Shown: positions 23,252-35,103 of the stretch, piece by piece
Layout of the letters: the number at the start of each line of letters is the position of its first letter
Numbering within the stretch: position 1 is the first letter of the stretch
DNA from: Oxytricha trifallax
Taxonomy: Eukaryota > Ciliophora > Spirotrichea > Sporadotrichida > Oxytrichidae
NCBI GenBank assembly: GCA_000711775.1
Contig: ARYC01000133.1
Coordinates: forward strand, 124,001 to 188,000
Reading direction: 5' to 3'
Length of the DNA stretch: 64,000 nucleotides
Made by a program: the position numbers and the translations under genes
Notes under the pieces: generated by a model
What the model was told of the DNA's origin: nothing
The model's input: only the letters and a program-made list of their open reading frames with translations
The model's database searches: none

Positions 23252-25622
23252 TCAATCTATCAATTTCTACACCAATAATTCCTAACTCCCAAGCATTTGG
23301 AAATCTTAAACATTCATATCAGTGTAATCATGACCAATAAGCGATTGATCTTACACGAATCCTATGCTTTCCTTACGGCTATTTCTAAGTGCTGTATCCT
23401 TTACATTATTTAAATTGAAGTTATGTCTTGGCTTTGTAGCTTAAAATTCAAATTATTTATCTGATTAATTTTTGGTGAATTTTTATGTTACAGAACTGTA
23501 GTGATTTAAGGGAGGTCTTGCTGACTTTATTGTATCTCCATCAGTCTTTATGTTTGTAAAATTGAATTCAAACTTTTTATCTTGTTTTGGGGTTTCAATT
23601 AAGGAGAATGCTTGAAGATCTCTATTAGTCGAGTTAAATAATAAAAATAATGAATTGCCTCTGATAAAACTTTTCTGTCTGTCCTCTTCCTATTATTTAC
23701 TTTCTATCATCATAGATAAAATATTGATTTTATCCTTGTCTTCAAACATAACTTTGCTCATTTCCTCTACAATCTACTCTTTAGATATAGCAGCTCTAAT
23801 TTCCTTAAATTAAACTAATAGAGCTGCAAAGTCTCTCTCCTACTAATCGGAATATTAATCTGAGAGTCTTGGCTGAAGTACTTACAGAAGCATCATAAGG
23901 TTTAGATTGTCAAGTTCTTCGAAGTTTGTATCTCTGAAAGCTTGGTAAACTTATTTCAAGATAACCCATTAATCTTCAATAACATCTTAAAAGCTCAGGT
24001 TCAATTTTACGGAGCCTGCTAGTTATTAAGTCAGATTTGCTAAGTGCTCTTCGGAAACTTGAACTCTTTGTCTCAATTTATAGAGCATGGAATTGTTGCC
24101 AAATATTGATTTAAGCTACTGTCTCTAGTTTGAGGTTAACTAATCATTTCTTTTGCTTACTAACATATTTATGAGAGAATTAACAGTGCTTTCTAAATTC
24201 TAGTAGCCTTCCTTATCTTCAAGGCATTTCCTTAATTCCTTCAAATCAGCTTAATACTCTTTTATCATTTCTTTCTATTTATTAAGCTCAAGTCTCATGT
24301 TTTCATTTTCTTCCTTCTCGTTTTATAGATCGAGTTAAGTTTTTGTGTTTTTAATTACTAGCAAGTTATAATCCTTCTCAAGTTTAACAATTGAGTCTTT
24401 ATACATATAGTGCTGACGCTTTTTATGTTCTTTATCTCTTTCCTTTTTTAGTTGATACTTTAGTTCTACTATTTTTTTCATTTTATATTCAAGTTATTCT
24501 CGTATCCTGTTGATAATGGAATTTTTGTCTTTAATCTCTTCCTTTAGGTGTTTATGTTAGAACAAGAGATTTCCATTGCACACACACTGTTAGTGTGAGG
24601 AGTGGCCTCTTGCCATTCTGGTCCCTTATCCTGAAAGTCTTGAATTGTTATTCAACCTGCTTTAACTTCTATTTTGATCGTTCCCTACAAGACCCATAGA
24701 TCCTTATTTGTCGGTAGCACCCAACCTTTTCACTTTAACCCTTAGACCCTCCCTTTCATAATCGTCATCATCACTTAAAATTGCTTACTCATTCATACTA
24801 ATCTCAATGATTTTCTTTTCCACCAGTTAAACTTTAATGTAATCCTAAATTTGGTCAATAAGTTTTTGAATGCGTTCTGTATCAAAATCAAGGCTGTAAA
24901 GTCCATGCTATTGAACAAGTTCTTCAATTACATCAAAATGATGAATAATTTCTGGTTTCTGTTGAGCATACCTGTTTTCCTGAATGTAACTTTCAAGGTC
25001 TTTGTAGAAGTCTACAATATATAATAAAATGAAGAATTTTATTAAAAGCTTATAGGCACATTAAGCTATTTAGCAATGTTTATTTGAGTTCTTACTGACA
25101 TTCTTCCATTTTGGTGACCATTTCCTGATGCTTAGAGAACTCCTTTCTGATATCATTTATGCTTGTCTATAACTCGAAGTATTGCTTTTTCCACATATCG
25201 ATTTACTCATTTAGTAAGTTGCCCTCTTCCTTGTACTCCTCGACTTTCGATCTCTCATAGTTTGTGACTCTATCTAGCTCACCCATTTTATTGATGAGCA
25301 CCCTGATTAAATCTAGCACCTCCGATTTTGTATAGGCATTTTTTAACTTGATCGGTGGTATGAGCCAATGACTGAAAAATTTCAGAATTTCCTTCCATAA
25401 TTCAGACTCGTTTGCCATACTAGTTGCTAAATCTATCTTACTGATAGGCGCTGCAAAGTTCTTCTTGAAAACCACTTTGTTTTGAGATATGGTAGTCTGG
25501 AAGTTATTGCTTTGATTTTTTGAGAGAGACGACTGTTGAGGTTAGGCGGAATAATTTGGAAGAGTTATTTAATGAGGTTAATTATTCACTGAGTTATTCA
25601 GATCTCTATGCTGACTATTCAT
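23252..25622 (-). CDS. Large coiled-coil protein
   Basis: Start ATG 25622 (MNSQHRDLNNSVNNQ), stop TGA 23252-23254, about 760 residues. After a Q/N/S-rich N-terminus comes a globular part (WKEILKFFSHWLIPPIKLKN), then long heptad-type coiled coils rich in K/E/L/Q (for example EYKMKKIVELKYQLKKERD and NEKEENENMRLELNKQKEM). A break near 25020-25095 needs an intron or small IES (GTAAGA at the donor side, TTGTAG at the acceptor side), but I could not place the exact join in frame. Otherwise the frame is continuous. Probably a structural or cytoskeletal protein; no known domain recognised. Confidence 0.75.
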
Positions 25623-26622
25623 TCTTAAATTAATGAGAGAATTTTATATAAAGTAATGCAAATTATGAAACATATGATGTAATATATATTTTACATTCTA
25701 TTTCGTTCTCGCTATATTCCTGAATTTGATACTTATTAATTATTGTTGTTATTATAAGTTTCTAGGTTATTAATTCGATCTCTTATAGTTTAATTTTAAT
25801 GAGGTTATTATTTAAGACTAGTTTAAAAATCTAATTACTTTGGTAAAATTGAAGAGTTAATAATTTTCTAGTTAGCCATATTTTAATTCATCTTTATTTA
25901 ATTAAATAGTGGACAAAATTAATAAAACATTTCATTATTATTTTTAAAAAATGCTTTTATATGTCTTTTATGAAAGTAAATTTTTAGCACTTCCTTATTA
26001 ATTATTGATAGTGGGTGTATTACTGTTTGAATTTGAATGAGTCATACTGAGGTCAATTATTTAACTTTTCAACTATTTTTTCGTATTTAAAAGTTTGTTC
26101 GCTTAATCCTTTTTGCTCTAAGCGCTTAAATTTGTAGAGATAATTGCGTTTTTATTTCCACTACTCTAGGCATGGCTGATATTTTATTGGCTTGTATTTT
26201 ATAATGAATTATTTGAAAATTTTTATTAATGATTTAATACTATTATTCCAGCTGTTGAATTTTTATGAGCACCTAATCCAATATTATATTCAATGAATAT
26301 ACTTATTTAGGTAAATTAAGTTTAAAAAAATAAATTAAATTATGGCAGTTTTATTATTGATGTCAAATTAACATAAAAATAAAAAAAGGTTTATCATTTA
26401 ATTTTAGCTAATTATACAACAACTTATATTATCTTTTTATTCAAGAAGTAAAAATTTTTTTATTGGTTTTATTGCCACTTTCAATGAGGAACCACTTTTA
26501 AATGAGGAATACTGTTACTAATTTAGAATATAAAGTAGCTTGAGTCAATGAATTCTTAAGAAAAATTAACAAAAGTTAATTAAATTCATAAATTTAAATT
26601 TATTCCTACATATTGAAAATTA
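25623..26622. other. 1-kb AT-rich stretch
   Basis: No frame with protein character on either strand; no repeat noticed. Confidence 0.4.
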
Positions 26623-27102
26623 TCAATATAATAAAATCCAACAATATACTATAATATAAATTTTCAACTTATTAAATAATTATATCAATGCATATTGTTA
26701 TTATTAATTTTGCTACAATTTAATAACAGATTGACTAGTGACTAATCCTTATTTCTGTTACAACTAATTCGAGCCCATATTTCCCCTTGGTGAAGTAATT
26801 TATTCCTTATTAATTTTATGCTGGCTTGTGTTAGGGTATATCAAACTGGAGTTGTTATAGTAGTGCTTCTTGTTTGCCTATATTTATTGTTGTCTTTGAG
26901 TCTATGGCTTCTTCTCCTCAATTATAAAATAAAATACGAGATACTTGTGCCTAATTAGTTGGTGTTGGAGAGCTTTTTCGAAATTAGGTATTTTCAAGTT
27001 GTTTTTATAGTCGTAGGCAAGGTTCTTCTTTGAGTTACTTCTATTGGATTTAGTGGTAAATGCCGAATCATTAACTTTCTCAGACATTCTTCTTGTGCTC
27101 AT
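26623..27102 (-). CDS. Hypothetical basic, Ser/Gln-rich protein
   Basis: Start ATG 27102 (MSTRRMSEKVNDSAFTTKSN), open to TGA 26623-26625, 160 codons, with TAA/TAG as Gln. The first 120 residues look real: basic and Ser/Asn-rich, then a helical stretch (NFEKALQHQLIRHKYLVFYF) and EEKKPQTQRQQQ. The last 30 or so are hydrophobic and may be noncoding DNA read through, so the true end may be an MDS or exon boundary. No family recognised. Confidence 0.5.
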
Positions 27103-27265
27103 TATAAAATTCTTTACTATTTAGTCTTCATTCATTAATTTAGTTATAGAATATATAATCACCCATTCTCAATTACTATATAGACTAAACCATTTAAACT
27201 TTAAAATCCACATTTTATTGTAGATTAATGATGTATTTTGTTTGATTAATTACAAATTTATTGTC

Positions 27266-27536
27266 TCAGGTATTTAGAGCAGTCTTTGATTAAGAAGTCT
27301 TTATCAACTAATTTTTATTATGACTTTATTTGATTTGAGTTCTCTCATTTATCTACTGTTTTGTTTAAGCATTGTCTTCATACTCATTACTTAACCTGCT
27401 GATATCTCTTTGCAAGTAAAATTTATTAAGCATAATATTAAAATGTAAGATAATAGTTATACATATCCAAAAGATTAGAATTATCACCAGAAATGTTTGA
27501 TAATCTTAGGATATCATCTTCATTCATTTTGCTCAT
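27266..27536 (-). CDS. Small acidic/Gln-rich protein, 71 residues
   Basis: Start ATG 27536 (MSKMNEDDILRLSNISGDNS), stop TGA 27266-27268. One intron, 27408-27462 (55 bp, GTATAAC...TTGCAAAG); removing it leaves exactly 72 codons in one frame. The second exon encodes a hydrophilic, probably helical segment (RLSNEYEDNAQTKQQINER). It is squeezed between a hypothetical gene and the 3' end of a large coiled-coil gene, all on the minus strand. It could be a stand-alone small protein or the last exons of something else. Function unknown. Confidence 0.6.
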
Positions 27537-27684
27537 TTTTATTAAGCAATTTTACAATATTGATTTACTATTTCGATAAAATTTCATTTTATTTTGAGAT
27601 TTTATCTATCAATATTTGAATTTAACATTATGAATAAAATAAAATAAATTGTGAAATTAAGTTTAAGTTGTTATCAACTCTTGT

Positions 27685-29315
27685 TCATTAAATTCCTCTA
27701 GTCAAGTTTTTGAGATAGCCCACTTCTTGCAATAATCCATCTAATTTTTACTATAGATCTCTTTAACCTTCCTTCTCTCTATTGAGTTTAACATACAGCT
27801 CTTCTACTTCAATAGCTGACTTTCTCTTAATTTTATTCACCTCTTCAACTTCAAACTGAAGCTCAATAGCTCTCTTTGACTTTTCTGATAAGTCTTTTCT
27901 GAGTGAATCAATCAGAGTTCTGAGCTTGGTATTTTCAGTTGTCATCTCATCTGAGCAGTCTTTTCTACCTTTGTAGTAAGACTCTTCTCTAGCTGTTTAA
28001 AGTTATTAAGCTAAGTCCTTCTCAAATTTGTCAAGCAACACTCTTTTGGTCTTTTCCTCAATTGAGTTAAGTTCCTCTCTTAGAGTCTTATTTTCCTTTT
28101 TAAAAGTTTTCATTTGATCTTTTCTCTCTTGAAGCTCTTGTTAGAGGGATTGTAGGTTCTTCCCGAAATCCTTGCTTTTTTGAATTATGTTATCTTTTTC
28201 ACCTCTCAGGAAATGCAATTCGTTTTTGTAGTCATTTTCAATTTTCTTTAAGTATTACTTATCCTACTCCTCCTTGTTCAAAAGTGCTTACCTATCGAAG
28301 TCTCTCTGATTGTTAATTTCAACAAAATCTCTGTTAATTTCTCTAATTTAATCTTCAAGCTTTTCTTTGTCATTCATTACTAAGTAAATGCATTTGCTGA
28401 ATAATGGAAGAAGAACTTCTAGATCTTTTAGCAGTTTAAGACTGTTATCATTGTACATGATTGAGGAATCATCTGGGTTTTACAGATTTACGTTACATGA
28501 AGCTTGAGTATCATTTTTATAAGTATCCTTATGAGACTTTGTCTTTAAGGGTTTGCTTAAAATATCATCTAAGAGCTACTCCTGTTAATGTTCATGCAAT
28601 ATATCTCTTACATTCTATAGTATAGATTGATAGTTTTCAACATTCTCTCTGTGTTAAAAGATGTCTAATAAACAAATCCTATCATTCATATCTTTAAATT
28701 GAGACTACAGTTGCTTGTTTTAGCTTTGAAGTTGATCTTTCTTTTGTCTAAGTGCAGTTACCTCAGCTTGTAAATATTCAACTAGATTTTCCTCTTATTA
28801 TTAAGGCATCTACTAATGATAATTTCCTAAATTTTAAACGGAGCCTTAAGACTAAAGAATCAGAGGATTTTGATTGTAATAATTCTGTTACTGAGATAAA
28901 GAATCGAACTATACAGATTGCAAGGTGTTTATTCTTTGATTTTGCTATTTCTTAGGGGAGATTGTTTAAATTGGTTAATGGTAGAACTGATTTAAGTCTT
29001 ACTAAGATCTCATGATTCCGCCAGCTACGGCTACACTGTTACTTTGATTATAATAAAATATATTAATTATATAAATGATTCATAAACCCTCTTCTCTGTT
29101 GTTATTACTGGGGCATTGTAACTTGGAGTTAAAGTTGCTATAGTTACTAAAATAATTGTTGCTTTTCACTTTATAAGACATTCACAGCTTTTTATAAGTT
29201 TTCTCTTTGTTTTAGTTGTTAATTAGTCTTAGTCATTATGTCATTGAGGATAGAATCAACAGTCTCGTTCAATGTTTAGTCATTAATCTGATTCAGGGAT
29301 TTATCTAAAACTTAA
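27685..29315 (-). CDS. Coiled-coil protein
   Basis: Stop TGA 27685-27687. The frame is open through long heptad coiled coils, for example QSQNKQLQSQFKDMNDRI, EEQDKQYLKKIENDYKNEL and RAIELQFEVEEVNKIKRK. A 46-bp GT-AG intron at 29042-29087 joins MPQQQQQRRG to NSVAVAGG in frame. Upstream of it lies ETVDSILNDIMTKTNQQLKQ and, before that, SLNQINDQTL preceded by an acceptor-like TTTTAG near 29316; the first exon and start codon are not resolved. About 500 residues are visible. Likely structural; no known domain recognised. A competing explanation, excision of 63 bp at a TGTTA direct repeat, would need a different upstream frame with poorer coding character. Confidence 0.75.
29042..29087 (-). other. 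46-bp GT-AG intron in coiled-coil gene
   Basis: Minus-strand sequence begins GTTTATG and ends ATCAAAG; it contains an in-frame stop path and its removal joins open frames on both sides. Confidence 0.65.
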
Positions 29316-29844
29316 AATTAAAAAACAACTACGATTTAAAAAGACTTAAATTTAGTTTATCTTGTAAGTTATTTCATTTCTCAAAGTTTTCAATTTTAGT
29401 ACGATGTCTTTTGCACATCCATTTACACCCTTAATATTATCGTGAGTAAAAAAAATTTGGCATGTTAATATTTAAAATAATTAATTTATCCTGGAAAAAA
29501 ATACGTCATTATAATAAATATTTTATATACATTTCAAATTATAATGATTATTTAATTCTTAAAAACAGGCATTAAAAAAAGCGAAAATTATGAATATTTT
29601 TAATAAAATTATCTAAAAGTATTATTATTTTTTTTACAAAAAATAATAATTTAGTTTATTATAAAATTTATATAGATTTAAAAAAAATTAGATGCTATTT
29701 TTACATATAAGATGAATCATTAAAACTGAAAAAGAATGATTCTTTTTTTATAATTAGGATATCATAAAAAAAGAACAGATCCATACTAAAATCTATTAAA
29801 ATTGCCATTTTTATAAGAAAATTAAGATTTTAGGTTTAATTCTC
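29316..29844. other. AT-rich spacer
   Basis: Possible short first exon of the preceding gene near 29390-29440 (a frame with KRHRTKIENFEK) but not proven; otherwise A/T runs. Confidence 0.35.
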
Positions 29845-32800
29845 AATGTTAATTACTTTCTGTGTCATTTACTATATTTGAATCATTAATTTATTCTTGA
29901 TTTCATCTGCCAAAGCTCTCTCTTCTTTTATTACTCTATTGAGTTCCATATTCATTGTTTTAAGCTCATGGTTTTCTCTTATAAGAATCTTTTCATTTGT
30001 TGAAGTGGTTTGAAGCTCGGTTAGTTGTCTAACCTTTTCATCTACTAACCGCTTTTCTCTTTCATACTAAGATTTAAGTACTTGTATGTTTCTCTATATA
30101 ATGATATTGAATATAAAGTGTACAAAATAGTTCTTTGAATATTGTAAAGTTTCAGTCTCTTTAGAAGTTTCATCGAGTTAAATACTTTTAAGTTTGTATT
30201 CTTTTAATTCATTTTCTTTGAAGTTTATACTTCTCATCATGTTGTCATGTTCTCTCAAAGATTTTTGAGTTTCAATCAAGAACTCGTCAAAATTAATATG
30301 ATTTAGTCGTTATTTACTCTTTGTTGGCATGTTCCAAAATATCTATATATTTCTACTGCTCGCCTATCTTTTTGTTCATATCTTCCACTACAGATTCTAA
30401 AGAAACAATTTTCTAGTTTTTGCGATTTAATTCCTCCTGCAGTTGACTGTTAAGAAAAGACTTTTCTTTCAAGTCTTCATGAACTTTTTCAATATAACTT
30501 TCATATAAATCTTTCTTAATATTTAGCTTTGAATTTAAGTAGCTAATTTTCTTATCAATAATTGATTGAGATTAAGTTGGACTTTTTGAGTAACTTAGAG
30601 AAGTAGCAAAGTTTTGACTTTACTAAATTGCAGCGATTTGTTTGAAGTTTGAGTTATTTGAGATTGATTCTCTATAAGGAGATGACAAATGATTGTATTA
30701 TTAAGTTTAAAGGAGATTACATTTTAGTGTTGATTGAGTTATAAGCATTTAAGTCACTGGATTGGTTTTCCTTATTTAAATGAGAAAATTAAAGTTATTA
30801 TATAATTTGATTAAGTTACTGCTGATTAACTTCAATAAGCTATTGCTAGTCAGAATTCTAACATAGTCTAGAATAGTTATGTTATAATTGATATCATTGA
30901 GTATTTAACATCAAAGAAGTCAAAATTATTCTCTAGTAAAAGTCATTAAATAACATTATAATCTTACTTAATCTATAGAAGTTAACAAGCAAGTCATTAA
31001 ATGTTTTCTACTACTATGAAAGGACATGTATGTTTTGCTTATCAATCTTAGATCCATCAATTTCAATCATTACTTAACTTAAATTAATAGCCCATTATTT
31101 CTCATTTATTTTAGGCATTTGGTACTTTTTATCTTGTTGGCTTTGATATATAGTTCTTACAGCGCTTTTCAAGATCTTTGTGTAATGATCTAAATCATTT
31201 TGAGAATCATATAATCATTTAAAAAATTCATAGATTGATGTTTGCCTAGATATACCTCCATGATAGCTTACTTAACTTGTTATATAAATGAATCTAAATC
31301 ACTAATTCCAAAGTTAAATTGATTTGATTTATACTATTGTGAACTTTCTTTGTCTTTCAAATCATCATACTACTGCTTGAGCTTCTCATATCTATCAACA
31401 AGGTATTTAGAGTCAGCATTCTTAGTTATTATGAAATCATCACACTAAATGTTCTTGTTTGCAGTTTACAACTTTTAGTCTTTCTTAATACTTATTCCAT
31501 AGTCAAAATTAAGGGTTTAAGTGCTTTAAAATTCAAATTACTGCAGTCTTTTAATTTCTTATCTCATTTCATTTATTTGAGATTCTTAGTTTGAAATAGT
31601 TTGAATCTATCTTTTTAAGTCAAATATCTCACATATCATTTAAATCATAAAAAGAATAACTTTTAAGGTTTGAATGAGTTCGTGAAGCTGAGTGTTTTGA
31701 TCCTAAACATAGAGCACTTACTATTAAGAATCAATCATTTTGCTGTAGTATATAAATGTTATGACTTTTATTTCGCTCATCTTGCAGCTTGTTAAAGTCT
31801 TTTATGATGAACAGATGTCTCTTCTCAAGATCCTTAATTTCTTACTGTAATTGAGTTATCTACCTTACTTAGGCTCTATGATTTGTATGTAGGGAAGTGT
31901 TTGATTAGAAAGCAAGGTTTTACTGACCTTGCATACTTTGATGTGAGAGTCTATTTAGACTGGAAGCTTAATTTCTGTTGTTTGTGAAGGAAAAAGATTA
32001 ATTACTCAATCTTTAATTATCATCTGATGAAATCTCTCTTTGAAGTTTTATATGAATAATATTAATAGATCTTAAACAAGTGAAATTAGTTATTCTTTGC
32101 TCATAATTTCAAGCTTATTATTTTATGAATGTTTTTGAACGAAATTATGTTTTGGGGTGACTGATAACTGTGACCTAGTAAGAGCGGTAGGTCTCTCTTG
32201 AGATTTTATCAATGAAGCATCTCTGCTTATATTCAATTTTGAAGCATTTCTTTCTTAAGAGCTGGATTTCTTAGAATTAGAGTATTGAATCTTAAGTAGA
32301 TGAACTTCTCTATCAATTTAGTTAAGTTCTTATACATATTTTAATTGTTTCTACTTGTCTAAGAGTGGCCAGTAAGTCTTTAATTGAGTCTGCTACCAGG
32401 TATGTTTGAGGAATCATTTCTTCCAGTATTTACTTATTTGAGCAAATCAATTTACTGGTTCAGCTTCTATATGAGCTTTTATTGGAACTCATTTTCTGAT
32501 TCAAGTTTCTTGATCAAAATACACAATAATTTGAAGAATTTTAAGTAAATTTGTTTTTCTTACATATATTTGCTTGTCTTGTGATTGATGTTAAGAGTTG
32601 AATAAATTGCTAGTTTATTCATCATATTAATCGATTTCAAGTACCAATTAACAAATGCTTTCACATTCTTATAATAAATCTTAGAATAATTAACATTTAG
32701 TATACTTATGTTATACAAAGCGGCAACTGATAGGTGCTAGAAATTCTAAAATAACCCTTAAACAATAATCTCTAAGAATTTACATCAATTTTGTAACTTT

Positions 32801-32931
32801 TCTTGTTTTATAAATTTTAGATCAGGATATGCCTCATTAAGAGCTTCCTGTAACTTTTCTAATCTTATCTTTTACTCCTTGAAATCAATGTGACTTGGCA
32901 AAATAACCCTTTGCTGATTATCCTTTTCCAT
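29845..32931 (-). CDS. Large coiled-coil protein, several interruptions
   Basis: Start ATG 32931 (MEKDNQQRVILPSHIDFKEQ). The N-terminal 150 residues are a helical globular-looking part; the rest is Q/K/E-rich coiled coil in blocks separated by short frame breaks, for example QITQLQQEIKDLEKRHLF near 31850 and MNMELNRVIKEERALADEI near 29930. A TGA stands in frame at 32785-32787 between LQN and CKFLEIIV, with good coding sequence on both sides in the same frame; I could not find a splice or IES that removes it. The 3' end is unclear: coding character ends near 29845 although no TGA follows until about 29505. May represent one long gene or two. Function unknown. Confidence 0.55.
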
Positions 32932-32959
32932 CTTGTTTATATATATTCTTAATTGTATT

Positions 32960-33800
32960 TCAAATTTCAAATTTAAATTCAATTTATCTATTTTCAACTT
33001 AAATCATAATGATTTTATTTTAATCAAGAACTATTTCTCTGTCTCTTTGTTGATTTTTATATTAGGAATACATAATATTTTTCAATCTATCTCTCGGAAT
33101 CTTTTAGCTTTAAATAATTAAATATAAATTAAATTGGAAAATAAGGAGATGTTGCTTACTCTGATTTTAAAGGAGTAATATATAATGAGAAAGTTACTTC
33201 TTAAGCTTTATAATTTATTTATTTAATTTATAAATAAAGAGAATTAAGAATAGTTATGTTTCAAAGTCTTGAGCTTTTGCTTCTGCATTGAATATTTTAT
33301 AATTCATTATCACGTTATATCCATCAATATTCTCGTTAAACTGCTTAGCTATAATTTCAACTTTTTAGATAATTTATTAAATCTCTTCATTCTCATTTAT
33401 TCAATTTAATTACTATATAATTATGGAATCATACTATCTAATTGGTTCTATAGCTTGATATGAAAATAATTTACACTGAAATTTCATTGTTAACTTCAAG
33501 AACTACATTGATTAGATCGCTATATTACTATTATTATTATTTTAATTGTTGTTGAAGCATATATTTATAATAGTAAATAAAATATCTCCTTATCTTTGTC
33601 ATTTAATTCTATATCTTTTTGGCCGATAGCTTAGTTCTTAACTTTTATTAAAGAATATTGCTAAATAATTTATAATGATTTTGCTGATTTCATGTGTTTA
33701 TTGAAGAAGTAAATTTTCCATTTTTTGCATTTAAATCTCAACTAATTCTCTTTCTTTAAGTAAATTATTTCGCTCTTATATTATATTGTTAAATAGTGAA
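32960..33800 (-). CDS. Coiled-coil protein, 3' part
   Basis: Stop TGA 32960-32962, only 28 bp upstream of the next gene's start codon. Coding blocks on the minus strand: NNLLKERELVEIQMQKMENLL near 33740, a Q-run followed by YSDLINVVLEVNNE near 33500, and IIAKQFNENIDGYNVIMNYK near 33310, then KNQQRDREIVLDQNKIIMIQ at the end. Frame changes between blocks imply short introns or IES. The start is not resolved; sequence upstream of 33800 is AT-rich. Coiled-coil character only; family unknown. Confidence 0.5.
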
Positions 33801-35103
33801 AATAGAAAATAAATTAAATAAATTTCTTAATAATGACACTTGAAATAACTTAAATTGCAATATATTTATATTTGATCTTAAAAAGTAGATTTAATTTATC
33901 AAATTATTTTGGACTATGCTGATTTTAATGCTTATTATAGAGACTATGATAATTATTTCTTCTACAACTTTTAATGATGGTTATTTCATTTTAACTTAAT
34001 TTAATTTAATTTAACTCAATGTTTCCTTTTATTCAACAATTATATATAAAGTTTAAAAATAAATATATAAAACTACATTTAACTAAGCAATACTTTTGAA
34101 GTTTAGCTTGAAGATCTTAAAAATATAAAAATGCCCAAATTTATAAAATAATCATATAGTTAAGTTCTAATGCCTATGGATTTTAATTGTAAATGCAGTT
34201 CATTATTAGTCAAATCATGATCAAATCAGTCTAAATATTTATATATAAAAATTCTTCTTACATATATATTAATAGTTTATTCTATCTAAGGTCCTCTTTA
34301 TTCTTCGATTTTATTGGGGATATGAATGCTTTAATAATATTTCTAATAAAAATAGAATTTATAAAGCAAATAATAATTAATCTAATTGCTTTTAAATTAA
34401 GTACCTATTATGAAATTGAATCAGAATTTCTTATAGAAATTATAATCTTACTTATTTAATTAATTAAATTATAAAAATAATTTGACTTTATACATGAAGA
34501 ATTCTTTTAATTCATCACCTTTATAGTGAGTTTTTTATTATAGGGAAATAAAAATCTTACTTTATTTGAATTTAAACTGTTTAATTAAATTAATATTTGA
34601 TAAAAATATTTGCCATCTTTCCTTTTGTTTTGATAGAGAATATGTTTTTTCTTTATCAAATTTAGGCAATTTTTACTGACCTCTTGATTTTTAATTATAT
34701 TTTGTTTTTAGCTTTTCTTAGTGTAGAGATCAGGATATAACAATTAAAATAAATAAATATTTTAATATTTATTTTTAACATGTATTTTTGATAAGATTTA
34801 TTGTTTTAATTTATTTATTAAATTATAGAATTAATATCAAAATAAAAATATTCTACCTTGATCAATTTAAAAGCAAGGACACTTAAAATAAATTCCATAT
34901 TAAAAAAATATTCTAAATTATAAAATAAAATTCAAAAAGTGCTAAAAATAAAGATTAAAATCTAGTTATTTTTAATTAAACTTGACATTCAATTTAAATG
35001 ATCTTATACTTATAGGGTTGAGAAAGAAATGAATTTTAAAAATAAATGATTATCAATTGTCAAATTATGATTTGAGTTAGAAAATTCTGCATGGATTCAT
35101 AAA
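33801..35103. other. 1.3-kb AT-rich stretch
   Basis: Nothing recognisable on either strand; includes a short tandem AATTT run near 33996-34015. Confidence 0.4.

Noticed and set aside
29037..29104. 63-bp IES with TGTTA pointer in the coiled-coil gene
   Set aside because: A 46-bp GT-AG intron inside the same segment joins the better upstream coding frame; the IES reading needs a less convincing frame starting right after a TGA.
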